NCBI GenBank assembly: GCA_022601445.1
Contig: JAJACP010000002.1
Location: 161,152 to 225,151, forward strand
Origin: Chlamydiales bacterium
Lineage (GTDB): Bacteria > Chlamydiota > Chlamydiia > Chlamydiales > JAAKFR01
Length of the DNA: 64,000 bases
Direction of reading: 5' to 3'
Shown here one piece after another: positions 26,666-36,143 of the stretch. Under the pieces are notes generated by a model. The model had not been told where the DNA came from. It was given only the letters and a program-made list of their open reading frames with translations, and did no database searches. The position numbers were made by a program, and so were the translations under genes. The stretch's first letter is position 1. Every line of letters begins with the position of its first letter.

Positions 26666-28618
26666 CTAAAAGACATACCCAATGCCGCCCTCACCCAAAG
26701 TTCGGAAGGTTGTTTCACTATCCCAGTTAACTTCCACATTGAGGAAAAGATCAAAGCACTTCACAGACCGCTCTCCTCTAACCCCAACTAAAAAATAGCC
26801 CAAATGGGCGGGTACTCCTGAATCAAATCGAAACGACTGCCCCAAAAGCTCTCCCTTAATCGTTGAACCCCCTACCTGAAAACGGCCAGCGCCTCCGATG
26901 TAAGGCTCTAGCTCCCAGCTACAGCAGCTATCTGTAAAGGGAAACCCTAGTTCAGCACGGAGTGTCAGAAGATGAAGATTTTGATCTTTAAGGGTTAAAT
27001 TGGTGATGGAACCTGTTTCAGAGTAGGAGCCGAAAAAGAGACCGGCATAACGCACAGTTCCGCTCAAGATGGGTTGACACCACCAACTAGAGAATGCGTG
27101 CGCATAGGTGATCTCAGGAGTGATAAAAAAACCGTCAGGGGAAGTCCGTGCATCCTCAACACCGCCAGGGGCCACATTATACATCACGTACCGGTGATTG
27201 TCTAAAGAAGCGTATCCGGCAATAAAAGCGAGACCAATAAAGTGGTCACACACTAACTGCTCGTAGCTAAGGCCTCCCACATAACAGTTAAAGTCGGTTG
27301 TCTGTGTATTCTGATCCACAACTGCCTCTCCAAAAGTGGCTCCTCCAAAGAAGTTTAAATAACCGTAGCCATACGGAGATTCATACCCCATTAAAAACCC
27401 TCTTTGGGTGATGGTATAGGGGACAATCGAGGAGGCAGAGCGCTCACGGTAGCTTCCCAAACCTTCTACCCAAATACCTCTGTAATCGCACGGGTGGCAA
27501 CAAGCGGCAAAAGCCGTTCTGTGGCGGTATATCCCATTTAAAAAGGTGTCTGAAAGGTCAGCAGCAATATCGCTGTGTATTGAGGGACCTGTGGGGTCGA
27601 TTACCCCAATGAAGTCGATCCCATTTAAAGCAAAAGGAGCCTCAATACCCAACTGATTAAAGCCTGTGGCTGTATCCATCAAAAAAGCTAAATTGAGACC
27701 TGTTTCCACATTTAGATTTAGGCTTCCCGCTTGAGCGATCCCTTGTATGTTGGAACCGCGCAAAAGGGTTAATGTCGGATTGGTGTCAGGATCTGAACCA
27801 AAATTAATCGAAATACTTTGCTCGGAAACAATTGTACCTGAGTTAATCACATGTGCGTTATCACTCAAGTCTTGAATCCCATCAGAACTCAACCCTTGTA
27901 CATAGATTGTGCCACCTGCATTATAAACGTCATAGTCAGCATTAAAATCGACAGCAGCGCTCAGCGTAGTTGCAGAATAAAAAATCCCGTGAGCAGAATC
28001 ACCTTCTGTCTCAATAGAACCCGTGTTCACAAATTTCGCATTGGCATCGACGTCACCAAAAACTCCATGAGAGCCGAGCTCTACCGTTCTAATCAGGCCA
28101 TTGTTTACAAATAGACTATCAGTCCCTCCAACATTGACCCCAAAAGCGCCTGGTCCTAGCGTCTCAATCAATCCTCCATTCACAATGTAGGCATTGCTTC
28201 CATTTAAGTGCTGGATACCATGAGCCGAACTACCCACTGTACTGATTGTGCCGCTCTGAAAAATCTGCACGTTGGAGCCTGTATTTCGAACTCCTATAGC
28301 TGTGACAAAAAAGCCAACTCCGCTAGTAGTAATTAAATTGGTATTGATAATTTGGCTATTATCTCCGGTATTATTAATTCCTATATTACCTCCTGTATTA
28401 GAGGTCAAACCGTGGTTTTTTACAATTTGATTGTCAGCTGACATTGATACAGAAGGAGCCGAGGCACTCACAATAGCTCCACCCGCTTCAATTATCCCAA
28501 TGTCTCCTACTGTACTCAGTGTTTGTGCAGTCTCCACCTCTCCATTTTTAACAATAAAACTGGCCCCATAACCGGAGATTACAGAAAGCAAAAGTGCTAT
28601 ACTCAAGAGAAATCGCAT
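26666..28618 (-). CDS. Autotransporter paralogue 4
   Basis: This 650-residue autotransporter has a signal peptide (MRFLLSIALLLSVISGYG), the signature KNGEVETAQTLSTVGDIGIIEAGG, a passenger with 'NTGSI/NNGLI/NSGTI' turns, a Cys-containing junction (AACCHPCDYRGIW, fewer Cys than others) and a barrel ending GIGYVF. Two later Cys in the barrel (DSCCSWE) replace the CTCF element of paralogues 1-3. It pairs closely with paralogue 5 over the whole length, so the two probably arose from one duplication. An AAGGA ribosome-binding site lies upstream. Confidence 0.87.
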   Translation of the reverse strand: MRFLLSIALLLSVISGYGASFIVKNGEVETAQTLSTVGDIGIIEAGGAIVSASAPSVSMSADNQIVKNHGLTSNTGGNIGINNTGDNSQIINTNLITTSGVGFFVTAIGVRNTGSNVQIFQSGTISTVGSSAHGIQHLNGSNAYIVNGGLIETLGPGAFGVNVGGTDSLFVNNGLIRTVELGSHGVFGDVDANAKFVNTGSIETEGDSAHGIFYSATTLSAAVDFNADYDVYNAGGTIYVQGLSSDGIQDLSDNAHVINSGTIVSEQSISINFGSDPDTNPTLTLLRGSNIQGIAQAGSLNLNVETGLNLAFLMDTATGFNQLGIEAPFALNGIDFIGVIDPTGPSIHSDIAADLSDTFLNGIYRHRTAFAACCHPCDYRGIWVEGLGSYRERSASSIVPYTITQRGFLMGYESPYGYGYLNFFGGATFGEAVVDQNTQTTDFNCYVGGLSYEQLVCDHFIGLAFIAGYASLDNHRYVMYNVAPGGVEDARTSPDGFFITPEITYAHAFSSWWCQPILSGTVRYAGLFFGSYSETGSITNLTLKDQNLHLLTLRAELGFPFTDSCCSWELEPYIGGAGRFQVGGSTIKGELLGQSFRFDSGVPAHLGYFLVGVRGERSVKCFDLFLNVEVNWDSETTFRTLGEGGIGYVF

Positions 28619-28626
28619 ATAAATCC

Positions 28627-30576
28627 TTAAAATACGTATCCAATGCCACCCTCACCAAGAGTGCGAAAACTATTCATGTTATCCCAGTTAGCCTCTAGGT
28701 TGAGGAAAAGATCCAAACACCCAACAGAGCGCTCTGCCCTAAATCCAGCTAAAAAGTAGCCGAGCTTGTCTGATACCGCCGACTGAAAGAGAAGCGATTG
28801 CCCCAAAAGCTCACCTCTGATACGCGTGTCCCCGAGCTCAAAGCGGCCCGCTCCTCCAATATAGGGTTCTACTTCCCAGCTACAGCACCTGTCTGCAAGG
28901 GGAAAGCCCAATTCACCCCGTATCGTCAAAAGGTGCAAATCGCGGTCCTTGATCGTTAAATTTGTGACCGATCCTGTTTCTGAATAACTCCCCAAAAAGA
29001 GACCGGCATACCGAATGGTGCCGCTGACGATAGGCTGAAACCAGCAGCGCGCAAGTGTGTGCGCAAAGACTATCTCAGGTGTGATAAAAAAGCCGCCAGG
29101 ATTGGTGTGCGCATCTTCTACACCGTTAGGAGCCAGATTGTGCATCACATAACGGTGATTATCCAGGTCCGCATAACCCGCAATAAGAGCCAAACCAATA
29201 AAGCTGTCGCAAATCAGACGCTCATAACTGACTCCACCCACATAGCAGTTGAAATCGGTTGTTTGCGTTCTCTTATCCAAAACTGCTTTACCAAAAGTAG
29301 CTCCCGCAAAAAGATTTAGATAACCCGCATTGAAAGGAGCGTTATAGCCGACAAGAAAACCTCCCTGCCGCACGTTGTAGCTCACATAATGACGCGGATC
29401 CCTTTCGCGATAGCTCCCCAAAGCCTCTATCCAAACACCCCCACAGCCACACGGATTACAGCAACAAGGAAAGGCAGTCCGATAGCGATAGATACCGTTT
29501 AAGAACGTATCGGAGAGATCGGCTGCAATATCACTTTGCATGGAAGGACCTGTTGGGTCGACTACCCCAAGTAAGTCGCTACTATTGACGACACCCTGAA
29601 TAGCATAAGGCGCCTCTATCACACCTGCATTGAATCCATTGTCTGTTTGGATGTTAAGAGCTAAGTTAAGACCGGTTTCGACGTTGATATTCAATGTTTC
29701 GGCTTGAACCGGACCTTGCAGATTTGAACCACGCAAAAGAGTTAAGGTAGGATTAGTTGGATCCGTACCAAAATTAATTGCAAATCCTTGACGGGAGACG
29801 ATGGTGCCTGAATTGATGACCTGCGTGTTATCGGTGGCATCAAAAATACCATCTGCGTCGGGGCCCTGGGCGATAATCGTTCCGGTGTTGAAAATGCGAA
29901 AATCGTCATTAAAGCTTGCCAAAGATTCAGAGTCGAGAATCACACCTGCATAATCAATTCCATTAGAGGAGGGACCTTCTGTTACAATACAACCTGTGTT
30001 GACAAGCTTTGCATTTGAATCCTCGGTGCTGGCCATTCCATGAGAGCCAGAACCTCGTGTGACGATGAGACCCCTGTTAACAAAGAAACTATCCTCTCCA
30101 CCACCAGAAATTCCTGTAGCAGTATCACCGATCGTCTCAATGAGTCCTCCATTGGCCACGTATGTTCCCGTTCCATTAAAGTGCCTAATGCCAGTCGCAA
30201 ACTCCCCTTCTGTACGGATAGTGCCACTTTGAAAAATCACAACATCAGATCCACTATTGCGTATCCCCTCTGCGCCGTCACCTGTCGTTGTGATCAAGTT
30301 AGTATTGACAATCCACGATCTGTCTCCAATGTTAACCACCCCACGATTATCTGTTGTCCGAATCGTTCCATGGTTTGTCAGCTGTTGATCATCTGCCTGC
30401 ATGTCAACACCAGGAGCAACGGCCGTCACAATTTCTCCACCTGCTTCAATCAAACCTACATTTCCAGCGGTATCCAATGTTTGCGCCGGCCTAATCTCAC
30501 CATTTTCAACAATAAAATCGGCTCCATAGCCTGTTACAACCAAGCCTACAAACGCTGCACTCACCAAAATTTTCAT
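28627..30576 (-). CDS. Autotransporter paralogue 5
   Basis: This 649-residue autotransporter has a signal peptide (MKILVSAAFVGLVVTGYG), the signature ENGEIRPAQTLDTAGNVG followed by LIEAGG, a passenger with 'NTG/NRG/NSG' turns, a Cys-rich junction (CCCNPCGCGGVW) and a barrel ending GIGYVF. It is the closest relative of paralogue 4; its stop lies 8 bases before that gene's start, so the two are surely cotranscribed. The passenger and barrel have the same boundaries as in the rest of the family. Surface exposure of the passenger is inferred from the type V secretion layout. Confidence 0.87.
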   Translation of the reverse strand: MKILVSAAFVGLVVTGYGADFIVENGEIRPAQTLDTAGNVGLIEAGGEIVTAVAPGVDMQADDQQLTNHGTIRTTDNRGVVNIGDRSWIVNTNLITTTGDGAEGIRNSGSDVVIFQSGTIRTEGEFATGIRHFNGTGTYVANGGLIETIGDTATGISGGGEDSFFVNRGLIVTRGSGSHGMASTEDSNAKLVNTGCIVTEGPSSNGIDYAGVILDSESLASFNDDFRIFNTGTIIAQGPDADGIFDATDNTQVINSGTIVSRQGFAINFGTDPTNPTLTLLRGSNLQGPVQAETLNINVETGLNLALNIQTDNGFNAGVIEAPYAIQGVVNSSDLLGVVDPTGPSMQSDIAADLSDTFLNGIYRYRTAFPCCCNPCGCGGVWIEALGSYRERDPRHYVSYNVRQGGFLVGYNAPFNAGYLNLFAGATFGKAVLDKRTQTTDFNCYVGGVSYERLICDSFIGLALIAGYADLDNHRYVMHNLAPNGVEDAHTNPGGFFITPEIVFAHTLARCWFQPIVSGTIRYAGLFLGSYSETGSVTNLTIKDRDLHLLTIRGELGFPLADRCCSWEVEPYIGGAGRFELGDTRIRGELLGQSLLFQSAVSDKLGYFLAGFRAERSVGCLDLFLNLEANWDNMNSFRTLGEGGIGYVF

Positions 30577-30592
30577 TGCCGGTTCCTATTTA

Positions 30593-32845
30593 TTAAAAAA
30601 TGTAGCTTATACCACTTTCGCCAAAAACACGAAAGCTCTGAGCAGAATCAAAATTGATCTCCAGGTTCAAAAAGAGATCAAAGCACCCCACTGAGCGCAA
30701 GCCGCGTAAGCCGATCAAAAAATAGCCAAGATTTGCAGGAAGAGCTGTTGTAAAGTGAAGATTCTGGCCTAAAAGAGCTCCCTCTACTTCACACCCATCA
30801 AGCTGAAACCGCCCGGCGCCCCCCATGTAGGGTTCCCAATCTAAAAAGCAGTGACAGCTGGGAAAACCAAGCTCTCCACGTAGAGTGACAAGCTGCACAT
30901 TGCGATCAGCGACTGCAAGATTTGCAAGAGATCCTGTCTCCGAGTAGTCTCCTAAAAAGAGGCTGGCAAAACGGACCGTTCCACTTAAAGTGGGCATACA
31001 CCAAAACTGAGGGAAGGACTGTACATAGGTCAGTTCCGGGGAGAGAAAAAACCCGCTCGGACAGGCTTGGGCCTTATCCACGCCATTTGGAGCTAGATTA
31101 TTCATCACATAGCGGCTGTTATCCAAGCTTGAATAGCCTGCAAGAAAGGCCACACCAAAAAATTGATTGGAAGCGATCATCTCATAGCTAACCCCGCCTA
31201 CATAGGATCGAATTGTGGTCTCTTGTGTACACTCACCAATAAACGCATCACCAAAAGCAGCACCTCCAAAAAGACCTAAGCCTCTAAAGTCCAAACCAAC
31301 AAGAAACCCTCCTTGCTTCACTTCATAGCGCGACAATCCTTTTTTATGACGCTCCCGATAACTCCCCACTCCCTCTACCCACAAGCTGCATCCGCATGTA
31401 TCTGCGCAAACGGAAGGGAAGGCAGCACGGTGACGGTAGATCCCTCCCAAAAATGTATCGGAAAGATCGGCTACGGCATCGGCTTGTACAGCAAATCCAG
31501 TCGGATCGACCACAGCAACTGCACCATTAGCTAACACAAAGGGGGCATCGATGTTGAGAGTGTCAAAACTCCCGGAAGCTAGTGAGAGAGCTAAATTGAG
31601 GCCTCTTTGTACGTTCAGATCCAGAGGATTTGTTGTCTGAACAGCACCTTGCAGGTTGGAGCCACGCAAGAGAGTAAGAGAGGGATCAGTCCCGGCAAAA
31701 TTGAGTGCATTGGCTTGCAAAGAGACAATTGTGCCTGAGTTGACTACATGCATGTTTGCGGCGCTTGTCGTGACACCATCACCGCCCGTTCCTTGTGCCA
31801 CAACCGTACCGCTGTTGATGAATTGTACATTTGTTCCTCCATCAATGTTGACGGCATGTGCATTTGGACCCACAACCGAAATAGCTCCTGTGCTTGTGAT
31901 CGAAACCTCACTGCCTTGACTTTGAATTCCATGTGCAGCGCTCCCTAGCGTTGAAATAAAGCCATAGTTGGTCACAGTAAAGATGCTGTCAGCGTTTAGG
32001 GTAATACCTATAGCATCATCTCCTCCAGTCAAAATAGAACCACTGTTACTGGCAATAAAGTCTCCGCTGTCACTTTGAATTCCAAACGAACTAGACCCTT
32101 CAGAGCGTATCATGCCCGTATTCACAATCTCAAAAAAAGGCACATCACTGAAAACAACAGGAGCGGTATTCCCTGTCGTGAAAAGGTTCCCCTGGTTAAA
32201 AACGCGATTATTATTTCCAACATTCGTAATGGCATTGCTGGAGCCACTTTGAATGGTACCTGAATTGGTCATGACCGAGTTTGTGCCGTCATTAAAAAAA
32301 CCGGGGCTTTGCACTGCCGTTGCCAAACCTGTGTTAACAAAAGTAGAGTTTGACCCACTATTTCTTAAAGCGGCAGAGGACGCTCCACTTGTTGAGACTG
32401 TTCCTTTGTTGAGCACATAAGAGTTGTCACCCTGAGCATAGATCCCAAAAGAAGTATCTCCACGCGTTGTGACAAGGCCGATGTTCAAAATGTTGGTGCC
32501 GGCACCCAAGGTTTCAATCCCACTGCTAGTCGCCCCTGTTGTCGTCAATTGATTGGTGTTTGTCACCTGAAAATTCGTTGCACCAACTGTCCCTGCAATT
32601 CCGATGGCTGAAGCGCCCGTTGTGAAAATGAGCCCTTCATTGCGCATCTGGGTATCCGCTGCGCTCGCTTCCACACCCGTAATTCCATCCACTGAGATTG
32701 CTCCACCTTCTTCAACTAATCCAATCTCTTCGGCACCATCGAGCATTTGAGTCGCTGTTTCGACATCACCTCGAGGAATGACAAAGCTAGCACCAAAGCC
32801 TGTTGTAGTCACAGCCAATAGAATCGCAATCCATTTAAAATCCAA
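30593..32845 (-). CDS. Autotransporter paralogue 6 (TTG start)
   Basis: This 750-residue autotransporter is about 100 residues longer than paralogues 1-5, the extra length lying in the passenger, which has more 'NTG/NSGTI' turns. The only sensible start is TTG at 32845, inside the end of the upstream gene (11-base overlap) with GGGAGG upstream; it gives a signal peptide (MDFKWIAILLAVTTTGFG). The signature is PRGDVETATQMLDGAEEIG. The junction keeps Cys (CADTCGCSLW) and the barrel ends GISYIF. It pairs with paralogue 7 in length and sequence. Confidence 0.86.
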   Translation of the reverse strand: MDFKWIAILLAVTTTGFGASFVIPRGDVETATQMLDGAEEIGLVEEGGAISVDGITGVEASAADTQMRNEGLIFTTGASAIGIAGTVGATNFQVTNTNQLTTTGATSSGIETLGAGTNILNIGLVTTRGDTSFGIYAQGDNSYVLNKGTVSTSGASSAALRNSGSNSTFVNTGLATAVQSPGFFNDGTNSVMTNSGTIQSGSSNAITNVGNNNRVFNQGNLFTTGNTAPVVFSDVPFFEIVNTGMIRSEGSSSFGIQSDSGDFIASNSGSILTGGDDAIGITLNADSIFTVTNYGFISTLGSAAHGIQSQGSEVSITSTGAISVVGPNAHAVNIDGGTNVQFINSGTVVAQGTGGDGVTTSAANMHVVNSGTIVSLQANALNFAGTDPSLTLLRGSNLQGAVQTTNPLDLNVQRGLNLALSLASGSFDTLNIDAPFVLANGAVAVVDPTGFAVQADAVADLSDTFLGGIYRHRAAFPSVCADTCGCSLWVEGVGSYRERHKKGLSRYEVKQGGFLVGLDFRGLGLFGGAAFGDAFIGECTQETTIRSYVGGVSYEMIASNQFFGVAFLAGYSSLDNSRYVMNNLAPNGVDKAQACPSGFFLSPELTYVQSFPQFWCMPTLSGTVRFASLFLGDYSETGSLANLAVADRNVQLVTLRGELGFPSCHCFLDWEPYMGGAGRFQLDGCEVEGALLGQNLHFTTALPANLGYFLIGLRGLRSVGCFDLFLNLEINFDSAQSFRVFGESGISYIF

Positions 32846-35093
32846 AGCCTATGCCTCCCTCTCCGAAAATACGACAGCTGTGTTCACTATCGAAGTTAGC
32901 TTCTACGTTCAAAATAAGCTCAAAACAACGTACTGATTTAGAACCCCGAAAGCCGGCCACAAAAAGAGCAATATTTTTAGGCAAACCGGCCTCAAACTGC
33001 AACTTCTCTCCCAAAAGACGGGTCTCAACTTCCTGACCATCAACTTGAAAACGACCGGCAACCCCAATGTAAGGCTCCATCTCCAAAAAGCAGATACATA
33101 CAGGCACGCTCACCTCACCACGTAAGGTTGCGAGCTGAACACGTCGATGGTTTACAGAGAGATCCGCGATCGAACCGTTCTCTGCATAATTGCCAAAGAA
33201 AAAACCGGCATAGCGCGCTGTTGCATTTAAGATCGGGGAGCACCACAGTTTAGGGAAGGCTTGCGCATAGGTGATTTCTGGGGAGAGAAAAAGCCCTCTT
33301 GGGCAGGCATCAGCATGATCGACTCCTCCTGCAGCGAGGTTGTTCATCACATAGCGGGTATTCCCAAGCTTGGAATACCCAGCCACAACAGCTGCTCCAA
33401 AGAAACGATCACAGGAGAGCCACTCGTAGGTCAGACCGCCCACATAGGCGCGAATTGCCGTTTTTTGCGTCCGCTGACTAATGAGTCCTTCCCCATAGGA
33501 GAGGCCTCCAAAGATACCCACATCCCCAAACCAAAGGGGAATGTCAAATCCGGCCCGAAATCCCGCTTGTTGCACGGTATAGCAAGAGAGATTCTGCTTG
33601 TCGCGCTCACGATAACTCCCTAAACCCTCTATCCAAAAAGAGCTGCAACAGGGAGAAAAACATCTGCACGGGAAGGCCGTGCGGTAACGGTACACGCCAC
33701 CTAAAAAGGTATCGGAAAGATCGGCTAAAATGTCTGATTGCATCGCAAATCCGGCCGGATCTAGGACAGCAATTGTATTACCCACTTGGGCAAAAGGGGC
33801 ATCGATGTTGAGCGCGTCAAAACTTCCGGAACCTAAAGTGAGGGCAAGATTGAGACCATTTTGCACATTAAGAGCTAATGGATTTGTTGCCTGAACGGCA
33901 CCCTGTAAATTGGAACCCCGTAACAGAGTGAGAGTAGGAGAGGCTCCAGCAAAATTGAGCGCATTGGCTTGCGTGGAGACGATCGTGCCTGAGTTGACTA
34001 CATGAATATTGGTACCTCCTCCACTCACACCATCACCGCCTGTTCCTTGCGCGACAACAGTTCCCCTATTGGTAAACAGAACATCTGCTCCACCAACTAT
34101 GCTGACTGCATCCGCGTTCGTACCCACGACCGAAATAGCTCCTGTATTAGTGAGAAGGACTTCGTTTCCTGCGATTCGAATGCCATGGGCAGCGTTCCCG
34201 ATTGTAGAGATAAATCCGAAGTTTGCCACATCAAAGGTCGTTCCTACACCAAAGTCAATTCCAATAGAAGTTGTTCCTTCTGTTACAATGGAGCCACTAT
34301 TGATAGCTTGAAACCCATCACTATTGCTACTAATCCCGGGTGAATTAATCCCCTCGGAACGGATCGGACCGGTGTTGATAACCTGAAAAAAAGCTTCTGT
34401 GTTGGATACAACAGCTGCGTCATCTCCGGTTTTGAGAAGGCTTCCTCGGTTAAATACTTGTGTACGCTGAGCTGTATTGGCAATGGCCTCTCCGGTCCCT
34501 CCACTAATTGTTCCCGTGTTGGTCATAATGGTGTCTGTTCCGGCGTTAAAAAAGCCGGGACCTAGCTCTGTTGTCACCAATCCCGTATTGATTACAGTGG
34601 AGCCCACTCCCTCATTTCTCAAACCAGGAGCTGAAGCTTCAACCGTAGAAACGGTCCCCCTATTCAGAACAAGTGAGCCGTCTCCCTGAGTATCAATACC
34701 ACTAGAGCTGCCTCCACCTGTTGTAATGAAGCTGTTGTTGATTACCTGAGCATTAGCGCCACTGGTTTCAATCGCGCTACTGTTTGCATCATTAGTTTTA
34801 ATTGTACCGTTATTTGTGATTTTGAAGTTGGGTGCCGCTCCGCTTCCCGACACGCCAATAGCCGTCCCTGTGGTGACAATTAGGCCATTATTGAGCAACT
34901 CGGTATCTGCCGCTGTTGATTCCACACCGTTGACGTTATCAACAGAAATGGTCCCTCCTGCTTCAATCAAGCCCGTATCGCCTGCAGCCGAAAGTGTTTG
35001 CGTTGTCGTCTCAACGGTTCCATTAGGAACCTCGAAACCAACAGCATAACTAGCCGTACATAATAAAAAAAAAGCTGTGAGCGTACGTATCAT
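32835..35093 (-). CDS. Autotransporter paralogue 7
   Basis: This 752-residue protein is the first of the seven in transcription order. It has a signal peptide (MIRTLTAFFLLCTASYAVG), the signature PNGTVETTTQTLSAAGDTG followed by LIEAGG, a long passenger with regularly spaced 'NTG/NSG' turns, a Cys-rich junction (CRCFSPCCSSFW) and a barrel ending GIGFGF. A TGAGGC ribosome-binding site lies before the ATG. It overlaps paralogue 6 by 11 bases. The eamA gene lies 59 bases upstream on the same strand, so the array may have its own promoter or be read through from there. Confidence 0.87.
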   Translation of the reverse strand: MIRTLTAFFLLCTASYAVGFEVPNGTVETTTQTLSAAGDTGLIEAGGTISVDNVNGVESTAADTELLNNGLIVTTGTAIGVSGSGAAPNFKITNNGTIKTNDANSSAIETSGANAQVINNSFITTGGGSSSGIDTQGDGSLVLNRGTVSTVEASAPGLRNEGVGSTVINTGLVTTELGPGFFNAGTDTIMTNTGTISGGTGEAIANTAQRTQVFNRGSLLKTGDDAAVVSNTEAFFQVINTGPIRSEGINSPGISSNSDGFQAINSGSIVTEGTTSIGIDFGVGTTFDVANFGFISTIGNAAHGIRIAGNEVLLTNTGAISVVGTNADAVSIVGGADVLFTNRGTVVAQGTGGDGVSGGGTNIHVVNSGTIVSTQANALNFAGASPTLTLLRGSNLQGAVQATNPLALNVQNGLNLALTLGSGSFDALNIDAPFAQVGNTIAVLDPAGFAMQSDILADLSDTFLGGVYRYRTAFPCRCFSPCCSSFWIEGLGSYRERDKQNLSCYTVQQAGFRAGFDIPLWFGDVGIFGGLSYGEGLISQRTQKTAIRAYVGGLTYEWLSCDRFFGAAVVAGYSKLGNTRYVMNNLAAGGVDHADACPRGLFLSPEITYAQAFPKLWCSPILNATARYAGFFFGNYAENGSIADLSVNHRRVQLATLRGEVSVPVCICFLEMEPYIGVAGRFQVDGQEVETRLLGEKLQFEAGLPKNIALFVAGFRGSKSVRCFELILNVEANFDSEHSCRIFGEGGIGFGF

Positions 35094-35098
35094 CGTCT

Positions 35099-35140
35099 AG
35101 CCTCAAATAATCTAATGTAATAGATTCTATTTTAGAGGCT
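35099..35140. terminator. Possible hairpin between eamA and the autotransporter array
   Basis: AGCCTC (35099-35104) and GAGGCT (35135-35140) form an outer stem around an inner stem AATCTA (35109-35114)/TAGATT (35121-35126). A T-run follows on the plus strand, while both flanking genes are on the minus strand, so a terminator role is uncertain. Confidence 0.3.
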
Positions 35141-35152
35141 TTTTGTCAATAG

Positions 35153-36091
35153 TTATAAGGCGGCTTCTTCCTTAGCAGCACGTCTGACGATGTAGCCCAA
35201 GCGTAGCTCCTCAGAATAGACAAGCCACAAACCAAGTGAGATAATACCAACAGATAAGAAGAAGGTCCAAGAGACCGTCTCACCCAAAACCAGCCAGCCG
35301 AAAAAGGCAGCGAAAAGAGGGGTCATTAGACCCGCAAAAGAGAGAAACGTTGCGGTAAACCGTTTCAAGAGCCAACCGTAGAGGTTGTAGCAGATCAGAT
35401 TGGAAATCACGATCATCAAGAGAACTCCTTGAAAAAACCCGGAGTAATTCGTGATGGGAGTAGGAGCCCACGTATCAACAAATAAAGAGTGACCCAAGGC
35501 AAACAATCCCCCCAAACACATTGCAGATCCATTTGCCATGACAGGAGAGAGTCCATCGTCTTTACCCAGCTTACGGAGCAGAACCCATCCATAAACAGAT
35601 GTGATTGTGGCAACGATCAAAGCAATTTCAGCCCAAGAGAGAAAACTCACCCCGCCCAGCAGCTCTTCAGCCCCTGACTGGTGAAGTAAAACAGGGACAA
35701 AACCGATGAATCCCACCACAAGCCCCATGAGCTTCCGCGACGTAACCTTTTCTTTAAACTGAAAGTAGGAGAAGAGGGCTGAAAGAAAAGGCGAGAGGCT
35801 ATAGATAAAACACGCTTTGGCGGCCGTTAGATATTGAAGTCCCCAGAATTCAAAAACATTTGTTAAATACACAGCCGAAATGGCCAACAAAATTAAAGGA
35901 AAGATGTGCTGTTTTTTGAGTTTCATGCTCTGCCGTTTGGTCAAAGCCAAAAAGGCTAGAATAACCAGCCCACCGAGAAGCATCCGCACTCCTGTGAGAA
36001 AGATAGGAGGACTAAAATCTAGGGTGGTTTTCCCTAGGGTAAAAGAGGTGGACCAGATAAAAAAAGTTAGAAAAACGAAAAAAAGAGGCAT
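35153..36091 (-). CDS. EamA-family (DMT superfamily) transporter
   Basis: This 312-residue inner-membrane protein has about ten hydrophobic segments and two EamA repeats (about 1-135 and 150-290), as in the drug/metabolite transporter superfamily. These carriers export or import small metabolites; the substrate cannot be told from sequence. The start codon gives the usual short N-terminus running straight into the first membrane helix (PLFFVFLTFFIWSTSFTLGK). It lies 52 bases downstream of manC on the same strand and 59 bases upstream of the autotransporter array. It may belong to the end of the sugar-nucleotide operon or be unrelated. Confidence 0.85.
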   Translation of the reverse strand: MPLFFVFLTFFIWSTSFTLGKTTLDFSPPIFLTGVRMLLGGLVILAFLALTKRQSMKLKKQHIFPLILLAISAVYLTNVFEFWGLQYLTAAKACFIYSLSPFLSALFSYFQFKEKVTSRKLMGLVVGFIGFVPVLLHQSGAEELLGGVSFLSWAEIALIVATITSVYGWVLLRKLGKDDGLSPVMANGSAMCLGGLFALGHSLFVDTWAPTPITNYSGFFQGVLLMIVISNLICYNLYGWLLKRFTATFLSFAGLMTPLFAAFFGWLVLGETVSWTFFLSVGIISLGLWLVYSEELRLGYIVRRAAKEEAAL

Positions 36092-36143
36092 TTTCGATCC
36101 TAAGGTAAAGTCTAGAGAGTAAACGAAAAGAACATTTTTAACA

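Larger units (their letters stand above)
20829..35093 (-). repeat. Seven-copy tandem autotransporter array
   Basis: Seven consecutive same-strand genes of 1.9-2.3 kb share signal peptide, N-terminal signature (NGE..TxQTL...G(L/I)IEAGG), passenger-barrel junction (Q(A/S)D..AD(L/I)SD..LN..YR.RTAF) and barrel. By similarity they group as 1+3 (with 2 nearby), 4+5 and 6+7. Passengers diverge more than barrels. Such an array is prone to gene conversion, deletion and fusion between copies. Confidence 0.85.

Noticed and set aside
20829..35093. Classical chlamydial Pmp family
   Set aside because: The passengers show 'NxG' turns and an N-terminal IEAGG motif but not a series of FxxN and GGA[ILV] motifs; I call them autotransporters without the Pmp name.
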